A stretch of DNA of 64,000 nt. Source: Streptomyces sp. NRRL S-1022. Its GTDB lineage: Bacteria; Actinomycetota; Actinomycetes; Streptomycetales; Streptomycetaceae. The stretch is taken from NCBI RefSeq assembly GCF_000720135.1, contig NZ_JOIU01000012.1:124001-188000 (forward strand), read 5' to 3'. The translations under genes and the position numbers were made by a program. How positions within the stretch are numbered: the stretch's first letter is position 1; every line of letters starts with the position of its first letter. Below are positions 39,793-48,046 of the stretch, in pieces. Below the pieces are notes generated by a model that was given only the letters and a program-made list of their open reading frames with translations, was not told the origin of the DNA and ran no database searches.

Positions 39793-42537
39793 TCAGGCCG
39801 GCATCCTGTCGCCGAGGAGGGCCAGGTTCTCGATGGCGGCGAGGCCGTAGAGGGCGGTGTCGTTGGTGGACACCCAGGCCGCCTCGCTGCCGGCGACGAG
39901 CGTGGCCGGTCCGGTCAGCTTCTCGGTCTTCCACGGGGAGGACTCGGTGTAGCCGTCGGAGCCGTAGAACTTGGCCCAGGCCCGCTTGGCGAGCGCGGCG
40001 TCCCCGGTCTGCACGGCGGCATAGGCGTCCAGACGCGAGTGGCCCTGGAAGAGCAGCAGGGTGCCGAAGTCCGAGCCGTAGCGTGCCGCCTGCTCCGCCT
40101 TGGTGGCGTTGAAGTAGCGGCAGTAGTCCAGGTATGCCTCCTTGAAGTCCGGCATGTCGACCAGGTGGACGAGTTCGGCGCACAGTTCGTTGAGGCCGAA
40201 GACCGCGGAGAGGTGGGAGACGGAGACGGCCGGCTTGTCGGCGACGGCGAACTTCCCGGTGTCGAGGTCGTACAGCCCGCTGCCCTGGACGAAGCCGTTG
40301 GGCTGGGCGGCGATGCCCTCCATGGTGGACAGCACGCGCGCCTTGGCCTTCTGCCACTTGGGGCCCCTGCGCTCCCACTCGGTCAGCCAGGCCGACACCA
40401 GGCCGCTCCAGTCGGTGCCGAAGCCGATGGACAGGGCGTGCCGGTCGGGTGTGTAGGGATCGGTGCGGACCTTGCGCTGGGGGTCGAGGACGAGGAAGGT
40501 CTCGTCGGAGTCGACGTTGGCGTGCATGAGGTCGCCCACGCGTTCGTCGGCGGTGAGGAAGTAGTAGAAGCGCCGGTACGTCGTGTTGGCGATGCGCTGC
40601 TGCTTGGCGCTGTCGGCGAAGTGCTGCACGCCGTGCCGGGTGCCGAGGCCCGCCCACTCGCCGAGGTGGTAGACGTCGACCTCGCCGGTGTGCCGGGTCA
40701 TCGCCTCGGCGAACCGGAAGATGTCGGACCGGCCGCTTCTGAGGTACGCGTACCAGAGCCACAGGTCGGGCGACAGCTCGGAGTTGTCCCAGGCGTAGCC
40801 GCCGATGTCGTACCGCCACACGTGCCGGGCGGAGTCGTAGGTGTGCATGATGTCGCCGTAGTCCCAGAAGCCGTACCAGCGGCGCGTCTCCACCTGGTCC
40901 TTGTAGTAGGTGAAGAGGAAGTCGAGGTGGTCCTCGATCTTCGCCTTGGCCGGGGTGGAGCGGTCCGGCTCGGAGTACAGGCCGGGACCGAAGACCTTGG
41001 CCTTGATGAGCTGCCGGGGCGGGGCGGCGAGCTGGGGCAGCACCCGGACGGCCTGGGCCTGCCCGGCGAGGGTCTCGGCGGCCGGGGTGGAGTCGTTGGC
41101 CCAGAAGAGCAGTTCGGAGGTGCGGGCGATCCCGTAGGGGGTGCCGAACCCGGGCTCGTAGTCCTCATAGGTGATGTTGAGGCCTTCGAGCTGTTCGGCG
41201 TAGGTGTCCTGGCCCATGCCGTCGTGGTAGAAGCGCAGGTCCATGGGCTGGGCCTCGGGCGACCAGAGCCAGAGGGTGACGGTGGCCTCGTCGGTGTGGG
41301 CGTCGCGGATGTCGATCTGGGCGGGGAACTTCTCCCAGAAGTCCCTCAGGCCGAAGGAGAGGCCGCCGCTCGCGCCGCCGACGTAGCCGAAACCGGAGGC
41401 GCGCCGGCCGCCGCCGGCGGCGATCCAGCCGTGGCCCTTCTTGGTGCGCTTGCGGACGGTGAAGCCGTCGGCGGAGAGCTGGGCGAGGGTGTAGTCGCCC
41501 CAGTGCGGGATGTACGGGAGGCGGGTGGTGACCCGCTGGTCCCAGGTGGCCGGGTCGGGCAGCTTCCTGCCCTCGTACTGGGCGGCCTGGACGGCCGCGC
41601 CCGGGTCGCGGCGCAGGCCGGTGATGCCCTGGACGGCCTCGCGGAGCAGGCCGGTGCCCTCGCCGCCGAGGCGGACGTGCCGGTCGTAGGCCGCGTCGCG
41701 CAGGGGCACGCCGAAGCGGACGCCGAGGCCGCGGATGAAGTCGCCGGAGGCCTTGCCGGGTTCCTGGGTGCCGTCGTAGGTGAGGGTGTGCACCATGCGG
41801 AAGGAGTCGGAGCCGGCGTAGAAGTACAGGCGGAGGGAGAACGGCAGCCGGCCGCGGTCGCCCTTGCGGTGCTTGCCGTCGATGCGGACGACGGCCCGGA
41901 CCGGCCCGTCCTGTTCGACGGTGACCTCGGAGATCACGCCGTCGAACCGCTCGGTCTTGACGGTGCCCTGGTCCCCGTCCTCGATCTCGGGCTGCCGGAT
42001 GAGGACGAGCCTGCCGTTCCTGGCGATCTCGGCCGAGCCGCGGGTGACGGACTTGATCAGCGTGGACCCGTTCTTGCCGATCTTCGCGGTGATGACGCCG
42101 GTGGAGACGTCGACGGTGCCGCCGCCGCGGTCGACGGTCACCTTCCTGGCGGGCTCGGCGGGTGTGCCCGCCGTGAGCGTGAGCTTGCCGCCGCCGCTGC
42201 CCGGACCGACGGCGTGGGCGGTCCACTTGAGGGAGCCGTCGGGCCAGTAGGCGAGCGGCCAGGTCTGGACGGGGACGGCCTTGCCGCCGGCGTCCGTGAC
42301 GGCGAAGGTCTGGTCCTCCTGGTGGGCGCCCATCGGCCAGGGCACGCCGAGGGTGGCCCCGGGGGCGGCGCCGAGGCCGCCGTCCTCCAGCCAGTCGAGG
42401 GTGACCGGGTCGGCGCCGTCGGTGGCGGCGCCGGGTGCGGCCTCGGCGCTCCGGGTGCCGAGGGCCCAGCTGAACCGGGCGGCGGCTCCGGCGACGGCGG
42501 CGGCCTTGAGGAGGGACCTGCGGGGGATGGGAGACAT
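39793..42537 (-). CDS. Tat-exported exo-rhamnogalacturonan lyase-like protein (PcRGLX/YetA, PL26-like)
   Basis: 914 residues from the ATG at 42537. The N-terminus is a Tat signal (MSPIPRRSLLKAAAVAG, with AEA at about 30-33), so it is exported folded. The body matches the PcRGLX/YetA-type family: an N-terminal beta domain (VTLDWLEDGG, GVPWPMGAHQEDQTFAV), a central beta-sandwich (ITAKIGKNGSTLIKSV, YAGSDSFRMVHTLTYDGTQ), and a C-terminal alpha/alpha-barrel (FWDYGDIMHTYDSARHVWRY, GYAWDNSELSPDLWLWYAYL, HLGEWAGLGTRHGVQHFAD). Family enzymes degrade rhamnogalacturonan I of pectin. Last gene of an operon with a sugar ABC importer and a YesL-like protein, which fits. Exact substrate is inferred. Confidence 0.88.
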   Translation of the reverse strand: MSPIPRRSLLKAAAVAGAAARFSWALGTRSAEAAPGAATDGADPVTLDWLEDGGLGAAPGATLGVPWPMGAHQEDQTFAVTDAGGKAVPVQTWPLAYWPDGSLKWTAHAVGPGSGGGKLTLTAGTPAEPARKVTVDRGGGTVDVSTGVITAKIGKNGSTLIKSVTRGSAEIARNGRLVLIRQPEIEDGDQGTVKTERFDGVISEVTVEQDGPVRAVVRIDGKHRKGDRGRLPFSLRLYFYAGSDSFRMVHTLTYDGTQEPGKASGDFIRGLGVRFGVPLRDAAYDRHVRLGGEGTGLLREAVQGITGLRRDPGAAVQAAQYEGRKLPDPATWDQRVTTRLPYIPHWGDYTLAQLSADGFTVRKRTKKGHGWIAAGGGRRASGFGYVGGASGGLSFGLRDFWEKFPAQIDIRDAHTDEATVTLWLWSPEAQPMDLRFYHDGMGQDTYAEQLEGLNITYEDYEPGFGTPYGIARTSELLFWANDSTPAAETLAGQAQAVRVLPQLAAPPRQLIKAKVFGPGLYSEPDRSTPAKAKIEDHLDFLFTYYKDQVETRRWYGFWDYGDIMHTYDSARHVWRYDIGGYAWDNSELSPDLWLWYAYLRSGRSDIFRFAEAMTRHTGEVDVYHLGEWAGLGTRHGVQHFADSAKQQRIANTTYRRFYYFLTADERVGDLMHANVDSDETFLVLDPQRKVRTDPYTPDRHALSIGFGTDWSGLVSAWLTEWERRGPKWQKAKARVLSTMEGIAAQPNGFVQGSGLYDLDTGKFAVADKPAVSVSHLSAVFGLNELCAELVHLVDMPDFKEAYLDYCRYFNATKAEQAARYGSDFGTLLLFQGHSRLDAYAAVQTGDAALAKRAWAKFYGSDGYTESSPWKTEKLTGPATLVAGSEAAWVSTNDTALYGLAAIENLALLGDRMPA

Positions 42538-42637
42538 GAGCGGTGCGGCCTTCCTTCCGTACGGGTTCTGTCAGGGACATGACAGAAAGAGGTGCGGCGC
42601 CCGGGGCGCCGGGCTCGTGTGACGGGGCGCCGCCGGT

Positions 42638-43228
42638 TCAGCGGCGCCCGTAGCGCTCCTCGACGGCGACGGCCGCCGCGGCGACGGCTCCCAGCACGGG
42701 GACCGCCAGCGGAGCGATGAGGAGGGCGGAGCAGCAGGTCAGCACGGCTCCGCCGACGAGCAGGAAGGATCCGGCGGGGTCCTGGACGGTACGGCGGCCC
42801 GCGCCGGCGAGCAGCGCCCGCCAGCGCTCCCCCGGCGCCCAGACCGCCGCCGCCCGCAGTCCGGCCACGGCGAGCCCGATCAGCGCGAGCAGTCCCACGG
42901 CCCCGGCCGGCGGGCCGCCGGGCAGCCCGGCCCGCACGGCCCGGACGTCCACCCAGGCGAGCAGCACGATGATCCACCCGGCGACCCCGACCGCCCAGCC
43001 CCCGCGCAGCGCGGAGCGGAAGTCGGCGGTGAACTCCCGCAGGCCGCCGCCCTGGTGGGCCGTGCGCCGGCGCAGGTGCCGGGCGCCGGCGGCGAACGCG
43101 GCCGGGCAGGTGACGACGCCGAGGGAGGCGACCGCGATCCACACCCCGGTCAGCAGGCACTCGGCGAAGAGCCCGAACCGCTCGGCGAGCAGCGGTTCCC
43201 GGCGCTGCCTCACCCGTGCTGGGGACAT
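42638..43228 (-). CDS. YesL-like (DUF624-type) membrane protein
   Basis: 196 residues from the ATG at 43228. Four or five hydrophobic segments (LLTGVWIAVASLGVVTCPAA, WAVGVAGWIIVLLAWVDV, GAVGLLALIGLAVAGLRAA, SFLLVGGAVLTCCSALLIAP, LAVPVLGAVAAAAVAVEE). The pattern of a short N-terminal amphipathic part and PAAFAAGARHL after the first helix is like DUF624/YesL proteins, which occur beside rhamnogalacturonan and other plant-sugar ABC operons. Role unknown, perhaps assisting the transporter. Three bases from the permease gene. Confidence 0.8.
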   Translation of the reverse strand: MSPARVRQRREPLLAERFGLFAECLLTGVWIAVASLGVVTCPAAFAAGARHLRRRTAHQGGGLREFTADFRSALRGGWAVGVAGWIIVLLAWVDVRAVRAGLPGGPPAGAVGLLALIGLAVAGLRAAAVWAPGERWRALLAGAGRRTVQDPAGSFLLVGGAVLTCCSALLIAPLAVPVLGAVAAAAVAVEERYGRR

Positions 43229-43231
43229 CGT

Positions 43232-44110
43232 TCAGCCCTTCAGTCCGGAGGTCGCCATGCCGTCGATGAGATAGCGCTGGAAGGCGAGGAAGAACAGCAG
43301 CACGGGCAGCAGCGCGACGAGCGACATGGCGATCATGCCGCCGTAGTTGGCGGCCACGCCGTCGGAGTCGCGGAACATCATCAGGCCCAGGGAGACGGTG
43401 TACTTGCCGGGCTCGTTGAGGTAGATCAGCGGGCCCATGAAGTCGTTCCAGGCGTTGATGAAGGTGAAGATGGCGCTGGTGATGAGCGCGGGCCGGCACA
43501 GCGGCAGCACGATCGACCAGTAGATGCGCAGGTGCCCGCAGCCGTCGAGACGGGCCGCCTCGTCCAGTTCGCGGGGCAGGTTCCGCATGAACTGCACCAT
43601 GAGGAAGACGAAGAACGCCTCCGTGGCGAGGTACTTGCCAAGCAGCAGCGGCACGTAGGTGTTGACCAGGCCCAGCTTCTGGAACATCACGTACTGCGGG
43701 ATCAGCAGCACGTGGTACGGCAGCAGGAGCGTGCCGATCATCAGGGAGAACAGCAGGTTGCGCCCGGCGAACCTGATGCGCGCGAAGGCGTACGCGGTGA
43801 GCGAGCAGGAGACCAGGACGCCGACGACCGCCCCGGCCGCGTAGACGAGCGAGTTCTGGAAGAACGTCCAGATCGAGATGTCCGCGATGCCGTCGGCGAG
43901 TCCCTTGAAGTTGGACAGGATCGGGTGGGACGGGACCAGCGTGAGGCTGTTGACGATGTCCCTGCTCGGCTTGAACGAGGCACCGATCACCCAGACGACC
44001 GGGTAGAGGATGACGGCCAGGATCAGCAGCGCGCCGAGGTGCCAGCCGAGCGAGCCGGTGCGCTTGCGGGCGAGTCCGCCGCCGAGCGGTTCGGGGGTGG
44101 TCGCGCTCAT
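43232..44110 (-). CDS. Sugar ABC transporter permease (MalG-like, CUT1)
   Basis: 292 residues from the ATG at 44110 (MSATTPEPLGGGLARKRTGS). Six transmembrane helices and the EAA loop (ELDEAARLDGCGHLRIYWSI), typical of CUT1 permeases that pair with a MalF-like partner. The ATPase is not encoded here; in Streptomyces many CUT1 systems share the MsiK ATPase, so a missing ATPase gene is expected. Overlaps the upstream permease by four bases. Confidence 0.95.
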   Translation of the reverse strand: MSATTPEPLGGGLARKRTGSLGWHLGALLILAVILYPVVWVIGASFKPSRDIVNSLTLVPSHPILSNFKGLADGIADISIWTFFQNSLVYAAGAVVGVLVSCSLTAYAFARIRFAGRNLLFSLMIGTLLLPYHVLLIPQYVMFQKLGLVNTYVPLLLGKYLATEAFFVFLMVQFMRNLPRELDEAARLDGCGHLRIYWSIVLPLCRPALITSAIFTFINAWNDFMGPLIYLNEPGKYTVSLGLMMFRDSDGVAANYGGMIAMSLVALLPVLLFFLAFQRYLIDGMATSGLKG

Positions 44111-45066
44111 CGGGCGTCCTCCTCGTAGTGCACCCACTTCTTCTGGGACCAGAAGAGGACGGCCGTCACCAGGGCCACGGCGAGCAGCAGCATCCAGGCC
44201 ATGGCGGAGGCGAAGCCCATCTGGGAGTTCTTGAAGCCCTGCTGGTAGAGGTAGCAGGTGTAGACGAGCGTGGCGTCGGCCGGTCCGCAGTAGGTGTTGG
44301 AGACGACGTACGCCGAGCCGAAGATCTGGAAGGAGTGGATGGTCTCCAGCAGGACGTTGAAGAAGAGCACCGGGGAGATCATCGGCAGGGTGATGCTCCA
44401 GAACCTGCGGAAGGGTCCGGCGCCGTCCATCTCGGCCGCCTCGTACAGCTCCCTCGGCACCTGCTTGAGCCCGGCCAGGAAGATCACCATGGGCGCGCCG
44501 AACTGCCAGACGGTCAGCGCGACCAGGCAGTACAGCACCCAGTCGGCGTTGCCGACCCAGCCGCCGACGTGGAAGCCGAGGAAGCTCTGCGTACGGTCCA
44601 CGACGGCGCCGTCGGAGAACAGCGACCGCCACACGAAGCCGACCGAGACGCTCGCCCCGATGAGCGAGGGGGCGTAGAAGGCGGCCCGGTAGAAGGCCTG
44701 GCCGCGGCGGCTCTGCGCGAGCAGCAGGGCGACGCCCAGCGCGAGCAGCAGCTTCAGCGGGGTGCCGATGACGACGTACGTGGCCGTCACCTCCACCGAC
44801 TTCTGCCAGCGCGGGTCGTCGAACATCCGGGTGAAGTTGTCGAACCCGACCCACTTCGGGGCGGTGAACAGGTTGTAGTCGGTGAACGCGAAGTACAGCG
44901 AGGCGATCATCGGGCCCGCGGTCAGCAGCAGGAAACCGGCGACCCACGGGGACATGAAGAGGTAGCCGGCGAGGTTCTCCCGCCGTCGGCCCGGCCGCCC
45001 CGTCCTGCCGGTGGCGGCCGGGCGAGCGGTGCGGGTCGCGGGCACGGAGTCCTTGACGAGCGTCAC
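44107..45066 (-). CDS. Sugar ABC transporter permease (MalF-like, CUT1)
   Basis: 319 residues from a GTG at 45066 (VTLVKDSVPATRTARPAATG). A basic cytosolic N-terminus precedes the first helix (LAGYLFMSPWVAGFLLLTAG). Six transmembrane helices; EAA loop ELYEAAEMDGAGPFRRFWSI. Together with the gene at 43232 it forms the membrane channel for an oligosaccharide. Eleven bases from the binding-protein gene. The periplasmic segment (GFDNFTRMFDDPRWQKSVEV) is normal for the family. Confidence 0.95.
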   Translation of the reverse strand: MTLVKDSVPATRTARPAATGRTGRPGRRRENLAGYLFMSPWVAGFLLLTAGPMIASLYFAFTDYNLFTAPKWVGFDNFTRMFDDPRWQKSVEVTATYVVIGTPLKLLLALGVALLLAQSRRGQAFYRAAFYAPSLIGASVSVGFVWRSLFSDGAVVDRTQSFLGFHVGGWVGNADWVLYCLVALTVWQFGAPMVIFLAGLKQVPRELYEAAEMDGAGPFRRFWSITLPMISPVLFFNVLLETIHSFQIFGSAYVVSNTYCGPADATLVYTCYLYQQGFKNSQMGFASAMAWMLLLAVALVTAVLFWSQKKWVHYEEDAR

Positions 45067-45077
45067 GGCGGTTCCCC

Positions 45078-46361
45078 TCACGCCTGGAAGGCGCTCTCGG
45101 CCTCGGTGAAGAACTGCTTCACCGCGTCCGTGACCTTGGTCTTGCCCTGTCCGAGGTCGCCGCCGAGGCGCAGGAAGGCGGCCTCGATGGTGTCGGCGCC
45201 GGAGGGGTGCGGGGTGATGGTGCCGAGGACGCCGGACTTGGCGGTGTCCTCCTCGTACTGCGCGATCTCCTTGTTGATCCCGTCGGCCGGCCGGTAGGCC
45301 TCGTACTGCTCGGTGCCGGCGAGGATGCCCCGGTCGTAGCCCATGATCTTGCCGACCCGGGGGTCGTGGACCATGAAGTCGATGAACTGGGCGACCTCCT
45401 CGGGGTGGGAGGTGCGGGCGGAGGCGCTCAGCATCAGGGAGGCGAGGTACTGGCCGGTGTGCTTGCCGTCGGTGGTGGGGATCGGCGCAAGGCCGTACTC
45501 GCTGTCGCCCTCGGCCGAGTAGCGGACCGTGAAGTTGTCCCAGGTGAACTCCGAGGCGCCGTGACCGGCGGAGAGGGAGGACTTGGGCTGGTCCTGGGAG
45601 ACGACCTTCGGGTCGGTGACGATGCCGGCCTTGACGCGGTTGTAGCCGTCGGTCCACCACTCCGTCAGGTCGCCCTGGTCGAAGCCGAGTCCGTCGTCGG
45701 TGAAGAACGCCTTGCCGTTCTGCCGGAGGTAGAGGTCGTACAGGTACATGATGGCGAAGTAGCCGGTGTCCCCGGGGACCTTCGTCCTGTCGTGGATGGT
45801 CTTCAGTGCCTTGAAGTACTCGTCCCAGGTCCAGCCCGGCCGCGGCTCGACGCCCGCCCTCCGGAAGACCTTCTTGTCGATGACGAGCGCCATGGTGTTG
45901 GAGCCGACGGGAACGCCCAGCTGCTTGCCGTCGACCTCGCCGACCTTCGTGACGCCCGCACGGAAGTGGTCCAGGCTCAGATTTCCGGCCTGAACCTGGG
46001 GCTTCAGGTCGAGGAGAATTCCGCGCTTGTCGTATTTCCTAAGGAAAGTGACGGCGTTTTGGAAAACGTCCGGGGGATTTCCGCCGGCCGCCTGCGTCTG
46101 GAACTTCTCCCAGAAGGATTGGTACGTCTGGAAGTCCGTCTTGACCTTGATCTTCGGGAACTTCTCCTCGAAGAGCGCGATGGACCGGTTGATCTTCTTG
46201 GCCCGCTCCTCGGCACCCCACCATGAATAACGGATCGTCACCGTTCCGTTCCCGGAACCGCTTTCACCCCCGCAGCCGGTCGTCGCGGCGAGCCCGAGCG
46301 TGGCCGCCGAGGCCCCCGCAGCCTTCAGGATCGTACGCCTGTCAAGATTCCTGGTTCCCAC
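45078..46361 (-). CDS. Sugar ABC transporter substrate-binding lipoprotein
   Basis: 427 residues from a GTG at 46361, chosen for the GGGGAGGG site upstream (ATG 46397 and 46427 are in frame but lack one). The N-terminus is a Tat-type lipoprotein signal: DRRTILKAAGASAATLGLA, then TTGC with the lipid-modified Cys30. Mature protein is a cluster B/CUT1 binding protein (YSWWGAEERAKKINRSIALF, FEEKFPKIKVKTDFQTYQSF, LGVPVGSNTMALVIDKKVF). Directs the importer to an oligosaccharide, likely from rhamnogalacturonan given the neighbours. Codons between about 45980 and 46230 use unusually many A/T third positions for this genome. Confidence 0.93.
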   Translation of the reverse strand: MGTRNLDRRTILKAAGASAATLGLAATTGCGGESGSGNGTVTIRYSWWGAEERAKKINRSIALFEEKFPKIKVKTDFQTYQSFWEKFQTQAAGGNPPDVFQNAVTFLRKYDKRGILLDLKPQVQAGNLSLDHFRAGVTKVGEVDGKQLGVPVGSNTMALVIDKKVFRRAGVEPRPGWTWDEYFKALKTIHDRTKVPGDTGYFAIMYLYDLYLRQNGKAFFTDDGLGFDQGDLTEWWTDGYNRVKAGIVTDPKVVSQDQPKSSLSAGHGASEFTWDNFTVRYSAEGDSEYGLAPIPTTDGKHTGQYLASLMLSASARTSHPEEVAQFIDFMVHDPRVGKIMGYDRGILAGTEQYEAYRPADGINKEIAQYEEDTAKSGVLGTITPHPSGADTIEAAFLRLGGDLGQGKTKVTDAVKQFFTEAESAFQA

Positions 46362-46411
46362 AGTCGGGCCCTCCCCGCGGTGCCGTCGCCGCGCCATGAA
46401 TCGTTTCAAGT

Positions 46412-46419
46412 AAGCGCTT
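46412..46419. promoter_or_regulatory. LacI-type operator in the sugar operon promoter
   Basis: AAGCGCTT core with further partial symmetry over 46407-46424 (CAAGTAAGCGCTTGCTGG). It lies just downstream of the -10 box, where a LacI-family repressor would block transcription. No LacI-family gene is present in the window. Confidence 0.7.
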
Positions 46420-46427
46420 GCTGGCAC

Positions 46428-46456
46428 AAGGTACGGAGGGGTCCGGGGTGCGTCAA
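46428..46456 (-). promoter_or_regulatory. Promoter of the sugar ABC/lyase operon
   Basis: On the minus strand TTGACG (46451-46456), a 17-base spacer, then TACCTT (46428-46433): a good sigma-70/HrdB-type promoter, followed by the LacI-type operator and the binding-protein gene about 65 bases on. Confidence 0.75.
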
Positions 46457-47596
46457 TGATTCGGACAGGATTTTCTTGCGGGGCGCCCGGGCGACGGACC
46501 GGCCTGCCGACCGTTCCCCCTGGTCGGAGGGGCCGCGACCGACAGGCCGAACAGGCCGAATACGCCGAACGGGCCGAACAGCCCGAGCAGGCGGACAGGC
46601 GAACCGGCCGGACAGGGCGTCACGCCGGCAGGGACGCCAGCCGGCTGGACGGGATCGGTTCGTCTCCTCCGGGCGTTCCGGCTGGACGAAGTGCCCGCAA
46701 CCGACCAGGGCACGCGAGCCGCGCAGGCTCCGGCAACGGGGCCGGCGCAGCCTTCGTGGCGTGGGCCGGCCAGGCGCGGAGGGGTGCGTCCCGCACCTCC
46801 CGGCGAGGGCTGCGTGACCACGACGCGGATGTGGCCGGGGTGGGGCGGAGGTGGTGGTGGGGTGCGGGGGCGGGCGGAGGCCTGGGGTGCATGGGGGCCG
46901 GGGCGAGCGGCAGGAGGCTACGAACCGGGGCAGGGCCGGCGGGGGCCTGCGGACGGACGCGGATCCGGCGACTTCCCGGGGGCTCGGCGGCCTGTTGCCT
47001 CCTCGGTGGCCGGACCGGCGACCTGCTCGGCCGGTGCCAGGCGTTTCTCGTCGCGCTCGGCGTCTTCGCGCCGGCCCTCGCTGCCCGGTGGGCCCGGGAT
47101 GGCGGCTGATGGGGCCGGAGGCGTGCCCGGTGCGGGTGGGCGGGCCTACTCGGGTGACAGGGCGCCCAGAGGGGCGCGGAGGGGCGTAGAGGCCGCGTGG
47201 GCGAGGGCCGGGTACGCGTGGGGTCCGGCGGTGAGGCGAGTGCTGCGCCGCGGCGGGCGGGCTGTCGGGCGGGTGTGCCGTCGGGGGCCTTGGGAGCTCC
47301 ATCGACGGAGTGCGGCCTCACGCCTCGCCGGGCCGCCTCCAGGGCCACACGCATGCTGAGGCACCACAGTCCGGCGGTCCCTCCCGGGACCGAACCGGAA
47401 GGCCCCGGCGCCCGGAACCGCTGGTGAGGCTCGGTGCGGGAGGGACCGGCCGGGGGCCTCAGGCGATGATCCGGTGGGTGGCCGGGAGGCACCGAGGGGG
47501 GTGCCGGTTCGGCAGCAAGGCGGCCGGGCGGGACGCGGTGGCGCCCGGCCGCCCCACCGGTCCGGGTGACAGGCGGGTGGGTACTCGGCGGCCGCC
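46457..47596. other. Long gene-free stretch at the outer edge of the sugar island
   Basis: About 1.1 kb without an intact gene. Open frames on both strands here are Pro/Arg/Gly-biased and not protein-like. About 46548-46617 carries a degenerate repeat of roughly 9 bases (CCGAACAGG-like). From 46840 to 46960 there are G-rich runs. I see no RNA gene. The stretch may be decayed sequence together with the remnant at 47597-47803. Confidence 0.5.
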
Positions 47597-47803
47597 GAGC
47601 CGGACCATGCACCTCCCGGCGAGGATCCACTGCGCCATGCCGACCACCCTGCCGTCGCGGGTCGTCGCGTCGGGAACGTGGGCGTTCAGCGGGAACGACT
47701 TCAACATGTCGAGGCGGCGGCCCTCGTCGCCGGGGCCGTGTCCGCCGGCGAACTCGCAGGCGGACACGCAGGCGGAGAGGGCGAGCAGGCCGGTGCGGGC
47801 GAG
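47597..47803 (-). pseudogene. Remnant of a secreted-protein gene
   Basis: A minus-strand stretch that reads as real protein: LARTGLLALSACVSACEF, then AGGHGPGDEGRRLDMLKSFP, LNAHVPDATTRDGRVVGMAQ and WILAGRCMVRL. It has the look of the mature N-terminus of a Streptomyces lipoprotein/secreted hypothetical protein in which a long polypeptide normally follows the CMxxxG element. Here no start codon with a ribosome-binding site is visible upstream, and after CMVRL the frame turns into low-complexity Arg/Pro sequence until a stop at 47459. I read it as a truncated fragment. A short functional peptide from the GTG at 47767 cannot be ruled out. Confidence 0.45.
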
Positions 47804-47890
47804 GGGGCCGGGTCTGCCCCATCCGCAGCCGTAGCCTCGCTCGCACGACGACGGCCCACCTGCTGATCGCAGATGGGCCGTCGGTCCGGG

Positions 47891-47962
47891 TGGGCGATAC
47901 TGGGTTCGAACCAGTGACCTCTTCGGTGTGAACGAAGCGCTCTCCCACTGAGCTAATCGCCC
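47891..47962 (-). tRNA. tRNA-Val (CAC anticodon), second copy
   Basis: A 72-nt cloverleaf identical in sequence to the copy at 39110. The identity extends a few bases outside the mature tRNA (GGT before, CGG after on the + strand), giving a 76-bp direct repeat about 8.7 kb apart. Confidence 0.97.
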
Positions 47963-48046
47963 GGACGCAGGAAGAACATTACCCCATGTCAGGCGGTGCT
48001 TCCGACCAGGGCCGGGCGGCGCGAGCCCCCGGCCCCGCGGGCCGCG

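Noticed and set aside
46620..47948. 442-codon minus-strand frame across the gene-free stretch
   Set aside because: It starts inside the tRNA-Val gene, is dominated by Arg/Pro/Ala, has no ribosome-binding site and no recognisable motif.
39108..47964. The tRNA-Val repeats as proven attL/attR of an integrative element
   Set aside because: No integrase, excisionase, replication or transfer gene lies between them. Whole tRNA duplication is as likely. Kept only as a finding to check.
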